A stretch of DNA of 64,000 bases from assembly GCF_947494755.1 (NCBI RefSeq), contig NZ_CANLVZ010000010.1, positions 1 to 64,000 on the forward strand, given 5' to 3'. This stretch comes from an uncultured Tateyamaria sp. Lineage in GTDB: Bacteria > Pseudomonadota > Alphaproteobacteria > Rhodobacterales > Rhodobacteraceae. The notes beneath the pieces were generated by a model. The model did no database searches. It was given only the letters and a program-made list of their open reading frames with translations, and was not told where the DNA came from. A program made the translations under genes and the position numbers. Position 1 is the first letter of the stretch; the number at the start of each line of letters is the position of its first letter. Of this stretch, positions 17,192-27,037 are shown piece after piece.

Positions 17192-18096
17192 GCGATACGC
17201 AGCTTGTCACGCGAGACCAGATGGCCGACCTGTTGGTGGGGCAGTGGAACTCTGGCATTCTTGAGCCTATCCGACACAATTGGAAGCGCGTCAACACAAC
17301 TGTCGTGCGGCAAGGAGACACTCAAATCACGAACGCGATCATCGACTTTCATATGTTCGAGCTGGGTCGGCAGGGGTCGCATCACATGACCTTTGATATC
17401 GCGGCCGAGCCAGGTTCGGATCGCACAGCACAGTTTGTGCCGGGCAGCCTGACGTACATTCAGCCAGATGCTATTACTATTCAGTCGTCCGAGGGCGACG
17501 CCGAGCTGCAGCAAATCTATATTGACCGCAGCGTGTTTTCGGAGTGTGCGTCGAGCCTGTTCAGGGGTGATCCGGATCGGGTCAATAGTCTGGCGTTTTA
17601 CGGTATCTTTGATCCAGCCATGAAAGCCAACGCCGAAGCCATTCTGGAAGAAGCCCGCAACCCGCAAATCGGCACCGACCTGAACGTCGATTTGCTGGCG
17701 CAACAGCTCGCCTTGCTTGTCCTGCGCCGTCAAAATGGGCCACGGGTGCTGACCCCTACGACACGGCCCTTGTCACCGGATGAAATCGCGCGCGTGATTT
17801 CCTATTTCGAAGACCAGATCGAAGATATCGGCGGGATGGATACTGTGGCCGGGCTGGTCAACATGGACGTTTACAGCTTTACCCGCGCGTTCAAGGAAAC
17901 CACGGGTCAAACCCCCGGCCAGTTCCTGATCCAGCGCCGTCTGATGCGGGTCAAGGATTTGCTGCTTGGCACCAAGGACACGCTGGCCGACATCACCTAT
18001 GCGACGGGTTTCTCCAATCAGGCGCATATGACCTCCACGTTCTCCAAACATGTCGGCATCAGCCCCGGCAGATGGCGCAAGGCGGTGCGGACTTAG
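17188..18096 (+). CDS. AraC-family regulator, array member 4
   Basis: A 302-residue protein starting at an ATG that overlaps the stop of member 3. Its sensing half is diverged from member 3 (HNWKRVNTTVVRQGDTQITNAIIDFHMFEL) while its DNA-binding half is nearly the same, differing only at a few positions such as TRAF for TRSF. It ends the array 88 bp before the convergent giant gene. Several inputs feeding one DNA target is a reasonable reading of this pattern. Type III secretion loci are often AraC-controlled, which fits the position. Confidence 0.9.
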   Translation: MSDTQLVTRDQMADLLVGQWNSGILEPIRHNWKRVNTTVVRQGDTQITNAIIDFHMFELGRQGSHHMTFDIAAEPGSDRTAQFVPGSLTYIQPDAITIQSSEGDAELQQIYIDRSVFSECASSLFRGDPDRVNSLAFYGIFDPAMKANAEAILEEARNPQIGTDLNVDLLAQQLALLVLRRQNGPRVLTPTTRPLSPDEIARVISYFEDQIEDIGGMDTVAGLVNMDVYSFTRAFKETTGQTPGQFLIQRRLMRVKDLLLGTKDTLADITYATGFSNQAHMTSTFSKHVGISPGRWRKAVRT

Positions 18097-18184
18097 ACCG
18101 CTTTAAGTCATTTGCCGAGACGGGTAGCCTCTTGTCGTGCTCTAGCCGGCCAAAGCCGAACCGCTACGACAACAGGGTGTCCAT

Positions 18185-21100
18185 TCAGGCGTCTTCGAGC
18201 AAATCGCGATCAACCAGTCCGTCCTCTGTCACCACCTGATCCCCCACGATGCGGCCGATTTCGTCCTGTCCGACTTCGATGTAGTGGGTCAGCGCATCAA
18301 CCACGTTGCTTCCAAAGGCATCGACCAGATCAGGGTGATCGGCAAGATAGGCGACCCCGTCAAAATCCATCTGACGGTTTTCTGACCAGCCAACTTCGGT
18401 GAGGTGATTGCGGGCATAGGCGACCAGATCCGTCGACCCCGTCTCACGCGCATCCAAAGCCAGGTCAGGGCTGGAGGCGATGTAGGTCAACGCCCCCTCC
18501 TCGGATCCAAAAACCTCGGCCATCAACACCGAAGCTTGATTTTGGGTCTCGCCCTCGTTGAGCGCCAATTGTCGCCCGCTGGTCTTGTTCTCACCGACGC
18601 CGAACATGATGAAATGTTCGGTGGCTCCGACCGGGTCGTCCCAGAACGCCGCAGCCAGATCATCGTTGCCCGGTGCCATGATGTAGCTTTGCGGATCAAA
18701 GCCCATCTGGCGGTTCTCTTTCCAGCCACTCTCGGTCAGGTGATTGCGCGCGTAGGACACCAAATCCGTTGCCCCGGAATTGTGCGCATCAAGGGTCAGA
18801 TCGGGGCTGGAGGCGATATAGGTCAATGCCCCTTCTTCAGACCCGAACACTTCGGCCATCAAGACGGCGGCCTGGTTTTGCGTCTCACCTTCGTTCAGCG
18901 CCAATTGCCGCCCGCTTGTGACATTCTCGGTGACGCCGAACATGATGAAGTGTTCGATGGCCCCGACCGGGTCGTCCCAGAACACCGCGGCAAGATCGTC
19001 GTTTCCGGGGGCCGAGATGTAGTTTTCCGGATTGAAGTCGAGTGTGATTTCGGACTGCCAGCCTACGGTCTCGAAGTGGGACCGGGCCCAAGCGACCGGA
19101 TCGCCCCCTTCTGCCAGATAGGCATTGGCGAGCGGCGGCGAGCTTGCCAGATATCTCAGTGCGCCACTGCGCGTATCCATGATGTCGCTGTAGACCACGG
19201 ATGCCTGATTGGGCGTGTCATTGCCATTAAGCCTGAGTTGAGGGCGCAACCCCGCCTCTTTCTCGGTGAACCCGGCGGTGATAAAGTGATTTGTGGCCCC
19301 CTCGGGATCATCGGCAAATGCGATATAAAGGTCATCGTTGCCCGGTGCCGAGATGTAGAGGTCGGGATCGAAGTCGATGCTGACGGGCGCGAACTGACCG
19401 GTTTCCTCGAAATGCTGGCGGGCGAACAAGACGGGGTCACCGCCCTGTTCTGCGTAGGCGGCAACCAGATCAAGGTCGCTTGCAAGGTAGGTAAGCGCGC
19501 CAAGATCATCGAACATAATGTCCTCGCGCGCGGCATTCGCGCTGTCTGTTGCATCGGCATTTGGTGTTGTGTTGCCGGGGGCGGCCCGCCTATTGCGCAC
19601 GCCGTCTCCGCGCGACTCGCCATCACCCACACCACCGGACCACAATACGTCGCCTTCAAGCTGGTCGTGGATCACAAGCCGCCCGTCATTTTCCATACGC
19701 AGCACGAAAGAGCCGTGCGCCGGGCCGGTTTCACTATCGGTGCGGGTTGAAAAGGAGGGGAGCGTGCGGTGATCGTAGACAACCAGATTGCCATCCTCCT
19801 GCATCACGACCGCCCCGTCATTGTCGGCAATTATGTAGGTGTCGGCCTGCCACACAATGTCGGGTTCTGCGCCCGAGACGTCCGCGATATAGAAATCCCC
19901 ATTCTCGGTATAGCGCGCAGCGTATTGTCCGTTTTCGGACACCAGCATCTCGTTCTTCAGCAGTTGCTCTCCGGCACGTAGCTCGGACCCGACGGACCGG
20001 TTGCGCGTCCAGACGGGTTTCCGCCCGACCTCCAGCACTGCACCATCCGTGTTGATCGCGCGGCCCTCATCGTTGCCTGCCGACATGTAATGGAAGGCCA
20101 GTTGCATCCCGTTATTGCCGAATTGATCTCCCAGCCCCGGATTGGCCTCCAGATAGGCGCTGGCATCAAACAGGTTCAATCCGTCGGCCAGGTTGCTGCG
20201 CCGCTGCGTGGTTTCCGGGTTCGTCTCGATCGAGGATTGAACATTCGCCCACACCTCTTCCGTGATCGTCTCTCCGTTTGTGAGGGTACCGGCCATCAGG
20301 GCGTAGTCGCGCGCCAGCGCCATGTCGAGGTCGCGCAGTTCGAGCAGCGCATCAAGATCCCCATGTTCGTCGGCCACGTTCATGATCGAAACGGGATCAT
20401 AGCCGTATTGATAGACCTCGGGACGCGACGCCGCCCATTGCATCAGATACGGGGTCAGGGACGCAATATTGGCCGCTTCATTGATGTCGGGGTGCAGGAT
20501 GGTGGGCAGTCCTAGGTTCGTCAGGTTTGGCCCCAACAGGGTGACTTCATAGCGTTCATCCCCACTGTTCAGCCCGTCTCCTCCCGCAGAAATACCGTAA
20601 CGGACAAGATCCGGATTCCCGTCACCATTCATGTCGAGATATTGGTAAAGATTGGCGTCTCGCTTGGCCCCTTCGAACGTCACCTCGACCCGGTCCATTA
20701 CGGTCTGGATCGTGTTTACCGGTGCGTCCGGGTTGTTCGGGCCGCCAAGCAGGGGGTTTGTCCCATCCAGTGTCACCGGATCGGTACTGCCCAACTCAAG
20801 CTGAAGCTGTGCGTATTCCTCAGCCGAGACCGAAATAGTCTGATTGAACTCTTCGGTGCCGACACCTGGGTTAATCGGATCGTACACCCCGCTGATCGTC
20901 ACGCGATAGTTTGGCGGGAACGTCTCAAAGGCGGCGTCGGTCAGTTCAAAGAGGGCACCATAGGCATTGTCGTCATCGTCATGCCCGTGTTCATAGACCC
21001 GCACGGGGACTTCAATAGTGCCATCCGCCGATACGAAGGTCGCAGAGGTCACCTTGTCCTTGTCCCGTCCGCTGCCCACGTAGCCATCAAAGCTGACCTG

Positions 21101-24100
21101 CCGCCCCCGGCTTGACACGATCGCCCCTTCATAGGTTTCGCCATTGACGGTGATCTCGGCTTGGATGCCGTCATCATCGTCGTCACGGACATTCAGGCGC
21201 GCAATCGGGTTATCGGCCAGATCGAAGGTCGCCGATTGCAACCGCAGATCGTTTGGGCTGACCACTTCGTATTGCAGACGGCCCCCCGTGGCACTGGTGC
21301 TGCCCCAGAAGTTGGTGCTGTAATCCGTCGACACCTGCCCGATGTCGTCAAATGCCCCGTCTCCGTCGGCGTCAATGCCCGGCGCGATATCCGTGACGAC
21401 TGTGAAATCGCGCATGCTGGCGAACTGGAAAACCACCTGCACGGCCAATGCGATCCAGCCAACCGGGTTCGAGGCGTTGACGGCCGCCAACGCGACCAGC
21501 GCACCCAATTGCACTTCGGGCGGCACCTCGATCCCGATGGCGTCAAAGAACACGTCGACCCCCGAGATGATGGCCTGCGCAGGATTAATCGCGCCTGCCG
21601 CCAACAGGATCCCGGTTGATGCGCCATCCCCAACGGCTTGAAGGATACGGCCGGCATCTCCGCCGATCAGGTCGTTCAGAATGGCACCGCCCGCACTGCT
21701 GAGAATGGCGGCTCCCACAAGGTTGCCGTTGAACACCTCTTCGCCTGCGTCGTTCACGACACTGCCCGTCCGAAGCGCATCCCAGGCGGGAAGCCCGTCC
21801 TCAAGCAGAACGGCCCCGATGTCATCAATGGGCGTATCGGTGCGATCTGCGTAGCGGCCCAGGAGCCGGCCAAATCCGGAACCAATTGCGAATTCAGGTG
21901 AGGGCACGCTTTCGAACCCTGCGGGGATTTCACCCGCTGCGGCCAACAGCCCGTCACCAGCGATTGTCAGCAACTCGCCGCTGATGATTGCCGCATCATT
22001 TGGGGTGTCACCCGATGTCCCGGTCAGCACAAGAAAACTGCCGGCGAGGCTGAGGCCATAGGCCTCTTCGCGAAGTGTGTTGCGCTGCCCATCCGTCAGG
22101 GTCGTGACAAACCCTCCGAGGTCAGCGGTAAAGGCGGACCATGCGGCAGCGTCCCCCGCCCCGATCTGGGACAGGAAATAGCCGATACTGCCCGACCCGG
22201 AACTCAGGAATTCCCCGATTGCGGTGCCGTTGAAATCTCCGCCCGTTGCTTCGATCACACCAAGGCTCAGGTCGAAGGTCCGCAAGAACGCGAGGGCCGC
22301 ATCATTTCCGCCAAGCGTTTCAAGGTTGGAGATCTGTTCGGCAACCTGTCCGCGCAACGCGCCGACATCGTTCAAGAATTCGGAATTGTCGACACCTGTT
22401 GTCACGCTTTGGATCGCCAGGGCGACAGCCGTGGGTGTTGGACTGTCCCCAAGAGCCGCCACAGCCGCATTGATGGCAGGGTCAGATGCCAGATCGCCAG
22501 ACGCGCGCGAGACAAGTGCCACTGCGCTGCCGGTGCTCTCGTCAATCCGTCCGTCCGGCAGGAAAGAGATTCCTGCCGCTTCAAGCTCGGCGCGCGCACC
22601 TGCATCACCGATTTGCGAGGGGATGATCAGGTTGGCCAGCCGGTCAAATTCGGGGTCGAAAACAGCATTGTAGGCGTCTCGATCCAAGACGGGTGCAGTG
22701 TCGCTGCGTGCCTCGAACCGGGCATCACGATAGGCATTGTTGGACAATCCCGCCCCATCGCCATCCAGCGCCAAGAGTTGATAGTTGGAATATGCGATGC
22801 CCGATGCTTCTTCGGGTGTGAAAATGCCCAGCTCATTGCCCTCCGCGTCGTAAAGCAGGGCCTGCATGTCCTGCTGAAACCGCAATGCAGGTCCGGTCAG
22901 GCTGGACGGATCAGGCAGTTGCCCGGTCACCCCGGCGGGACTGTCGATCAGTTGCACACCGTCAGCGGCGGCGACAACCAACGTGTTGGTTTCAGGGATC
23001 AAGAAAGTCGTATCGCCAAAGCTTTCGAACTCAACGGCATCCGCGTCGCGCGGCACCAGAACGTCCTGCCCCAGTGCGCTTGATCCTTCGCGCAACAGCA
23101 GGTCAATTACGGTGTCCTCGGCCACATTGGTGACGTCGAGCAGACGGATCGCGCCGCCGGGTGCAATATAGATCACGCTGCGGGCCCCATCCTCGGATGT
23201 GCCGTAGATCGCGGTACCGCCGTTGGGCAATTCCTGGCGGCGGACCGTGCCATCGGCAAACAGATCGCCAACCGCGCCCTCGCCACCGGGGGCGTCAATG
23301 TCATCAATCTGGACCATGATCGGTGCGCCCGTGCCATCCGCAATCAGAAGTGAGCGGTCGGGGGTTGGGGCGGCGCTGGTCCGATCAAAATACCATTCCT
23401 GCCCATCCACAAAGACCTGCAAATACCCCTCGACGATGCTGCCTTCGTCGTTGCGATAGGTGATCAGCGTGCCGGTGGAGCCATCGGCCAAGACCACTTC
23501 GCGGAACGTCGGGGTCAACCCTTCGCCACCGAATTGGGTGGGATCACGTTGTCCAGAGACGGCCACATCAAGGTCCGTAAAGCGCGGCACTTGAATTGTT
23601 TGAGACGAAATCCCGGGATCGACGGGTGAGACAAGCCGGTCGGTAAAATCGCCCGGGTTCTGTTCGAGCACCATCGCTTCGATTTCAGCGACGCTTGAGC
23701 CGCGCAGCGCAAAGACTGCGGCTGAAACGTCCAGATTGGCCACATTGCGCTCAAGGAATGTGCTGCGGTCCAGGACCACAAACACGTTTCCGCTGTCGGT
23801 GCGCAGGTATATGGCCTCGGTGCCGTCCGCCAAGGTGATGTCCTGTTGCTCGACGATGGCCCCTATCCGGTCATCGCGTTCGATCGAGATTGTTTTTCCA
23901 AGGGTCGCCTGGATCACATCGTCAGCCTGATTGCCTGTCACTTCCTGAGCGATCAGATCCCCCGTCACCGTGTCCGACAGGGGCGGGGGGCCGACGAGGT
24001 CTGCGTCACTCACATCGCCCTGCTCAAAGACGCCGGTTGGATCGACGCCAATCGCCTCGAGATTGCCCTGAAGTGCCGCGAGTCCCCCGGAAAACCCGCC

Positions 24101-25543
24101 ACCGTATATCCCGAACTCAGATGCGTCGGTGAACCCGTCAGCATAGATGCGCGCGACTTCGGTCCACGCCTCTTGGGCGGTGGCACCGTCTGCAATCAGC
24201 CGCTCTGCGGTGGCCGTCGCGGGAAAGGACGCTATTTGCCCATAGCCTACATCCGCAAAGGCCTGCCGTGTCAGCGTGTCTGGGGGGCTGTCGGCGATCA
24301 GTTGAAAGATCCGTGCCTCATAAGAGCCCGGCCCACCCGTCAGGTCGATTTCGATCCGCGCCAGCGCCTCATCCTGATCAAGTCCCCGCCCGGTGTAGTG
24401 GTCATAAAGGAACGATGCGAACGAGCGCGCGCCCGGCAGTGCCGTTTCGCCCAGTGGGTCAGCGAGAACCAGGCGCTCTTCGAGCCATCCATCCAGATAG
24501 GCAACGTCGTTGGGGTTGTCCCGGTCCACGACAAATGGGTTATCAAGCGCCGCGGCCTCGTATTGCGACACATCCACGTCAAAGCGGACGGTGGTGTTGC
24601 CGTTCGGGATGCCTAGGGCAAGCGTGGTAGCCAGTTCCCCGCTGTTCAGCCGTAGTTGATTGCCAGCTACCGTTCCCGTGTAGGCGAACCCGATCCCCTG
24701 TTTGCCCGCCGTCGCGAAGGCTGTACTGCCATAGGCGGCAATGAACGCTTCCTGGCCCATTTCCACATCGCCGAATTGCTCGGTGATGCTGTCGCGCAGC
24801 GCCTCCGGCAAGGCATCCAGCGCCCCGTCATTGATGGCCTGAAGCGTGTGCCAGATCCCGTTCGCCGTGCCGTAGGAAGAGGCCAGTTTCAATCCGGGCT
24901 GACCGTTCGCACCCCAGAAGACACCGCCTGTGCCGCGCACGGTCGCGCTGCCATCGCCCAACCCGCCAACACGTGCGTTGTAAAACGCATTGCCACCAAA
25001 TGCGCCAGCCGCGTTGCCCAGCCCACCTTCGAAAGAGGACACGATATCGGCCCCTTCCCCGGCATTCAGGTTGATTGAAAAGACAGGCTTCGATCCGCCC
25101 AGTTGCGGGATCGGGGCATTCACACTCAGGAACACGACGGGTGGCGTTTCCAGCAACACTTCGGGGTTTGCCTCAGCCTGCTCCAGTGTGACGGAGGGGT
25201 AGATAAAGGCCCAAAGGTTGCCCCCAGGATCAACTTGGGTGGACAACACGCCGTCAATTTCAACCAGTTCGATAATATCATTGTCGGCGATGACCTCAGT
25301 CGAGCTGTTGAGGTCCGAAGGGTTCACCCCTGCCCGAATGCGATCGATAGCTGCCCGCGCCTCTGGCCCCAATTCCTCATAGCTGACGATCCCGTCGCCA
25401 TCCGCGTCAAGTTCCTGACCCGGGGTGCTGCCCGGCGCGGTCTGCGCGATCAACGTGGATCCGTCCGCCGGATCAAGCAAACCCGGATCCGTCGGCAGTT
25501 GCCCGTTGGCGTTGGCGGGAAGGTTTGTGCTGATATCGGTCAT
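18185..25543 (-). CDS. giant (2,452 aa) EF-hand/lectin/repeat protein, candidate secreted effector or adhesin
   Basis: The start at 25543 has AAGGACG upstream; a longer frame to 26017 is not supported. Residues 46-57 (DADGDGIVSYEE) form a perfect EF-hand loop. More D-x-D-G loops occur near residues 1394 (DADGDGAFDD) and 1640 (DMNGDGNPD). A hydrophobic, Ala/Gly-rich stretch lies at about 1280-1380. Residues about 1860-1980 resemble a bulb-type mannose-binding lectin (VMQEDGNLVVYD). The C-terminal 430 residues hold roughly 112-residue repeats, each with a D-F-[DN]-P-x-x-Y-I-[SM]-APGNDDL core, plus YLxANPxL units. No Sec signal, RTX array or membrane anchor was seen. It lies between the AraC array and the T3SS regulator and has a shared box upstream, so it is a candidate T3SS substrate. 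Confidence 0.8.
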   Translation of the reverse strand: MTDISTNLPANANGQLPTDPGLLDPADGSTLIAQTAPGSTPGQELDADGDGIVSYEELGPEARAAIDRIRAGVNPSDLNSSTEVIADNDIIELVEIDGVLSTQVDPGGNLWAFIYPSVTLEQAEANPEVLLETPPVVFLSVNAPIPQLGGSKPVFSINLNAGEGADIVSSFEGGLGNAAGAFGGNAFYNARVGGLGDGSATVRGTGGVFWGANGQPGLKLASSYGTANGIWHTLQAINDGALDALPEALRDSITEQFGDVEMGQEAFIAAYGSTAFATAGKQGIGFAYTGTVAGNQLRLNSGELATTLALGIPNGNTTVRFDVDVSQYEAAALDNPFVVDRDNPNDVAYLDGWLEERLVLADPLGETALPGARSFASFLYDHYTGRGLDQDEALARIEIDLTGGPGSYEARIFQLIADSPPDTLTRQAFADVGYGQIASFPATATAERLIADGATAQEAWTEVARIYADGFTDASEFGIYGGGFSGGLAALQGNLEAIGVDPTGVFEQGDVSDADLVGPPPLSDTVTGDLIAQEVTGNQADDVIQATLGKTISIERDDRIGAIVEQQDITLADGTEAIYLRTDSGNVFVVLDRSTFLERNVANLDVSAAVFALRGSSVAEIEAMVLEQNPGDFTDRLVSPVDPGISSQTIQVPRFTDLDVAVSGQRDPTQFGGEGLTPTFREVVLADGSTGTLITYRNDEGSIVEGYLQVFVDGQEWYFDRTSAAPTPDRSLLIADGTGAPIMVQIDDIDAPGGEGAVGDLFADGTVRRQELPNGGTAIYGTSEDGARSVIYIAPGGAIRLLDVTNVAEDTVIDLLLREGSSALGQDVLVPRDADAVEFESFGDTTFLIPETNTLVVAAADGVQLIDSPAGVTGQLPDPSSLTGPALRFQQDMQALLYDAEGNELGIFTPEEASGIAYSNYQLLALDGDGAGLSNNAYRDARFEARSDTAPVLDRDAYNAVFDPEFDRLANLIIPSQIGDAGARAELEAAGISFLPDGRIDESTGSAVALVSRASGDLASDPAINAAVAALGDSPTPTAVALAIQSVTTGVDNSEFLNDVGALRGQVAEQISNLETLGGNDAALAFLRTFDLSLGVIEATGGDFNGTAIGEFLSSGSGSIGYFLSQIGAGDAAAWSAFTADLGGFVTTLTDGQRNTLREEAYGLSLAGSFLVLTGTSGDTPNDAAIISGELLTIAGDGLLAAAGEIPAGFESVPSPEFAIGSGFGRLLGRYADRTDTPIDDIGAVLLEDGLPAWDALRTGSVVNDAGEEVFNGNLVGAAILSSAGGAILNDLIGGDAGRILQAVGDGASTGILLAAGAINPAQAIISGVDVFFDAIGIEVPPEVQLGALVALAAVNASNPVGWIALAVQVVFQFASMRDFTVVTDIAPGIDADGDGAFDDIGQVSTDYSTNFWGSTSATGGRLQYEVVSPNDLRLQSATFDLADNPIARLNVRDDDDDGIQAEITVNGETYEGAIVSSRGRQVSFDGYVGSGRDKDKVTSATFVSADGTIEVPVRVYEHGHDDDDNAYGALFELTDAAFETFPPNYRVTISGVYDPINPGVGTEEFNQTISVSAEEYAQLQLELGSTDPVTLDGTNPLLGGPNNPDAPVNTIQTVMDRVEVTFEGAKRDANLYQYLDMNGDGNPDLVRYGISAGGDGLNSGDERYEVTLLGPNLTNLGLPTILHPDINEAANIASLTPYLMQWAASRPEVYQYGYDPVSIMNVADEHGDLDALLELRDLDMALARDYALMAGTLTNGETITEEVWANVQSSIETNPETTQRRSNLADGLNLFDASAYLEANPGLGDQFGNNGMQLAFHYMSAGNDEGRAINTDGAVLEVGRKPVWTRNRSVGSELRAGEQLLKNEMLVSENGQYAARYTENGDFYIADVSGAEPDIVWQADTYIIADNDGAVVMQEDGNLVVYDHRTLPSFSTRTDSETGPAHGSFVLRMENDGRLVIHDQLEGDVLWSGGVGDGESRGDGVRNRRAAPGNTTPNADATDSANAAREDIMFDDLGALTYLASDLDLVAAYAEQGGDPVLFARQHFEETGQFAPVSIDFDPDLYISAPGNDDLYIAFADDPEGATNHFITAGFTEKEAGLRPQLRLNGNDTPNQASVVYSDIMDTRSGALRYLASSPPLANAYLAEGGDPVAWARSHFETVGWQSEITLDFNPENYISAPGNDDLAAVFWDDPVGAIEHFIMFGVTENVTSGRQLALNEGETQNQAAVLMAEVFGSEEGALTYIASSPDLTLDAHNSGATDLVSYARNHLTESGWKENRQMGFDPQSYIMAPGNDDLAAAFWDDPVGATEHFIMFGVGENKTSGRQLALNEGETQNQASVLMAEVFGSEEGALTYIASSPDLALDARETGSTDLVAYARNHLTEVGWSENRQMDFDGVAYLADHPDLVDAFGSNVVDALTHYIEVGQDEIGRIVGDQVVTEDGLVDRDLLEDA
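18200..19500 (-). repeat. tandem ~112-residue coding repeats in the giant protein
   Basis: Three units centred near 19370, 19030 and 18690 are spaced about 340 bp apart, each with an APGNDDL motif. A final related unit (FDGVAYLADHPDLVDAFG) lies near 18360. The middle units share long stretches of near-identical DNA, indicating recent expansion. Confidence 0.75.
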
Positions 25544-26210
25544 TGCGGCGTCCTTGGTGTTGGTGTGCCGCCACTTTGGAATATGATGGTTGCTGGCCCA
25601 ATCGGGTGCGGGCCGGTGCCAAGCGCGCTGGTCTACGCAATGTGGTACGCACCGCGTATACTTCGGGTCGTCGACATGTACCTGATCGCTGGTCGGCGAT
25701 GTGGCACGCGTGGACACTGGTATCGGCGATGCACCCGTTTGAGGAGTTTGGACGGGGGACATGCATTCAGTGGTTTCAGTCCGAGATGAGGTCAGAAACC
25801 ATGTGGGCCTTTCTGTCATCACCAAACGCCGGACCCGAGTTGGAGGTGCCATCCGGGCCGCGCAAGGCCCTGCATGGGTGGGTTGCGAAGGGGGGCGGGA
25901 AAATTGCCCACATTGCATTGGCAGTGATTCGCCCGATTCGTTTCGGAACGTCAATTTTTCTACGTGGTATTGGGTAGTCCTCCAGACGCAGCCGTATCTA
26001 CACAAGCCGGTACGCAATCACGGAAACCCGTCGATTCAGTGACTTGGCGAAGAGTTGCCGAAACGTTCTTACGACCCTGTCTATTAACAGTTTATTGCTA
26101 TCGCAGGTGTGCCGAATTGCCGATGTCATAGGCGAATTCCCGTCCTCCACAAAAATTTCGATGTTGATTGAAAATCGATTTGCGGCCCAACTCTGGCTCA
26201 GAGTTTCAAG
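25544..26210. promoter_or_regulatory. 667-bp divergent control region of giant gene and LuxR regulator
   Basis: No credible gene lies here. Two direct-repeat boxes are visible: TACGCA-N6-TACGCA at 25634-25651, 91 bp before the giant gene, and TACACA-N6-TACGCA at 25999-26016, 194 bp before the regulator. A further TACGTG half site is at 25961-25966. The part after 26050 is AT-richer (TCTATTAACAGTTTATTGC) and may hold the regulator promoter. Confidence 0.5.
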
Positions 26211-26861
26211 ATGGGATGTGACGATATGCAGGGCGGAGCAAAGGCACGACTGGTCATCGCGGACAGCCACGAGATCGTACGTGAAGGCATCGCGGCGCGC
26301 TTGGAAAACAGCTGCCCGATTGAGGTTGTTGGGCAGGCCGCCGATGGGTATTCCACAATCAAGGCATGCCGCCAGACCACCCCCGATCTGCTGCTGATGG
26401 ACCTGTGTCTGACCCGGCCGACCGGCATCGAGACACTGACCAAACTGCGCTACACCCTACCCGATATGGGCATCGTCGTGCTGTCCTCGGACGCGAAGGT
26501 GGCGGATGCGTTCACGGTGCTTGGATTGGGGGCTATCGGCTTTATGCCCAAGCAGGCCAAGGGCGCGGATTTCGTCAATGCGATCCGGGCCGCGGTGTCT
26601 GGGTACACCTCGATGCCAAGCGATTACATCGCTGAATTTGTCAGCCTGCGCCGCAATGTCAGCCGCACAGGGAATTCCTACGGGTTGTCACCGCGCGAAC
26701 TCGAAGTGCTCGAGGCCTGTGCCTCGGGTCAGCGCACCAAAGAGGTGGCCGAGCGGTTCAATATCAGCGTGCGCACCGTCGAAACCCACCGCAACGCAAT
26801 CTACCGCAAGACGGATTGCCACGATCTGCAAGAGCTGTACCGCACCTTGCAAACAGGCTGA
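26211..26861 (+). CDS. LuxR/NarL-family response regulator
   Basis: A 216-residue protein. The receiver domain spans residues 10-125 with phospho-acceptor Asp in LLLMDLCLTRPTGIETL (about residue 64) and the conserved Lys in GFMPKQAKG. A LuxR-type HTH is at 150-205 (LSPRELEVLEACASGQRTKEVAERFNISVRTVETHRNAIYRKT). The ATG at 26226 is an equally possible start. It sits alone upstream of the T3SS operons, and no adjacent kinase is present, although two HATPase proteins lie 12-14 kb away in the regulatory region. Control of secretion is inferred from position. Confidence 0.9.
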   Translation: MGCDDMQGGAKARLVIADSHEIVREGIAARLENSCPIEVVGQAADGYSTIKACRQTTPDLLLMDLCLTRPTGIETLTKLRYTLPDMGIVVLSSDAKVADAFTVLGLGAIGFMPKQAKGADFVNAIRAAVSGYTSMPSDYIAEFVSLRRNVSRTGNSYGLSPRELEVLEACASGQRTKEVAERFNISVRTVETHRNAIYRKTDCHDLQELYRTLQTG

Positions 26862-26913
26862 GCGGCCTTCGCAAACGCCTATGGTGCGGGTAGGTCCCGT
26901 GCCCCATTTCCCC

Positions 26914-26931
26914 TACGCAGATGTTCACGCG
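26914..26931 (+). promoter_or_regulatory. direct-repeat box upstream of 27038 gene
   Basis: TACGCA-N6-CACGCG, half sites 12 bp apart, about 106 bp before the start chosen for the downstream gene. It belongs to the same box family as 25634, 25999, 27748 and 42513. Confidence 0.45.
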
Positions 26932-27037
26932 CCCCCAACGTATCGACTTTACGCAAGCGCTAGTTGATCCTAACCTCAGTCTTACCGGTCAATGGACCAT
27001 AGACTATGGTTGGATTTTTTGGGCTGGGACGATTTTG

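Noticed and set aside
18200-19500. RTX/type I secretion repeats in the giant protein
   Set aside because: The repeats are about 112 residues with APGNDDL cores; no GGxGxD nonapeptide arrays are present.
18404-19750. 448-residue plus-strand frame opposite the giant gene
   Set aside because: It is antisense to the repeat region, low in recognisable motifs and explained by the high GC content of the coding strand.
25961-25978. Further direct-repeat box (TACGTG-N6-GGTAGT)
   Set aside because: The second half does not match; counted only as a single half site.
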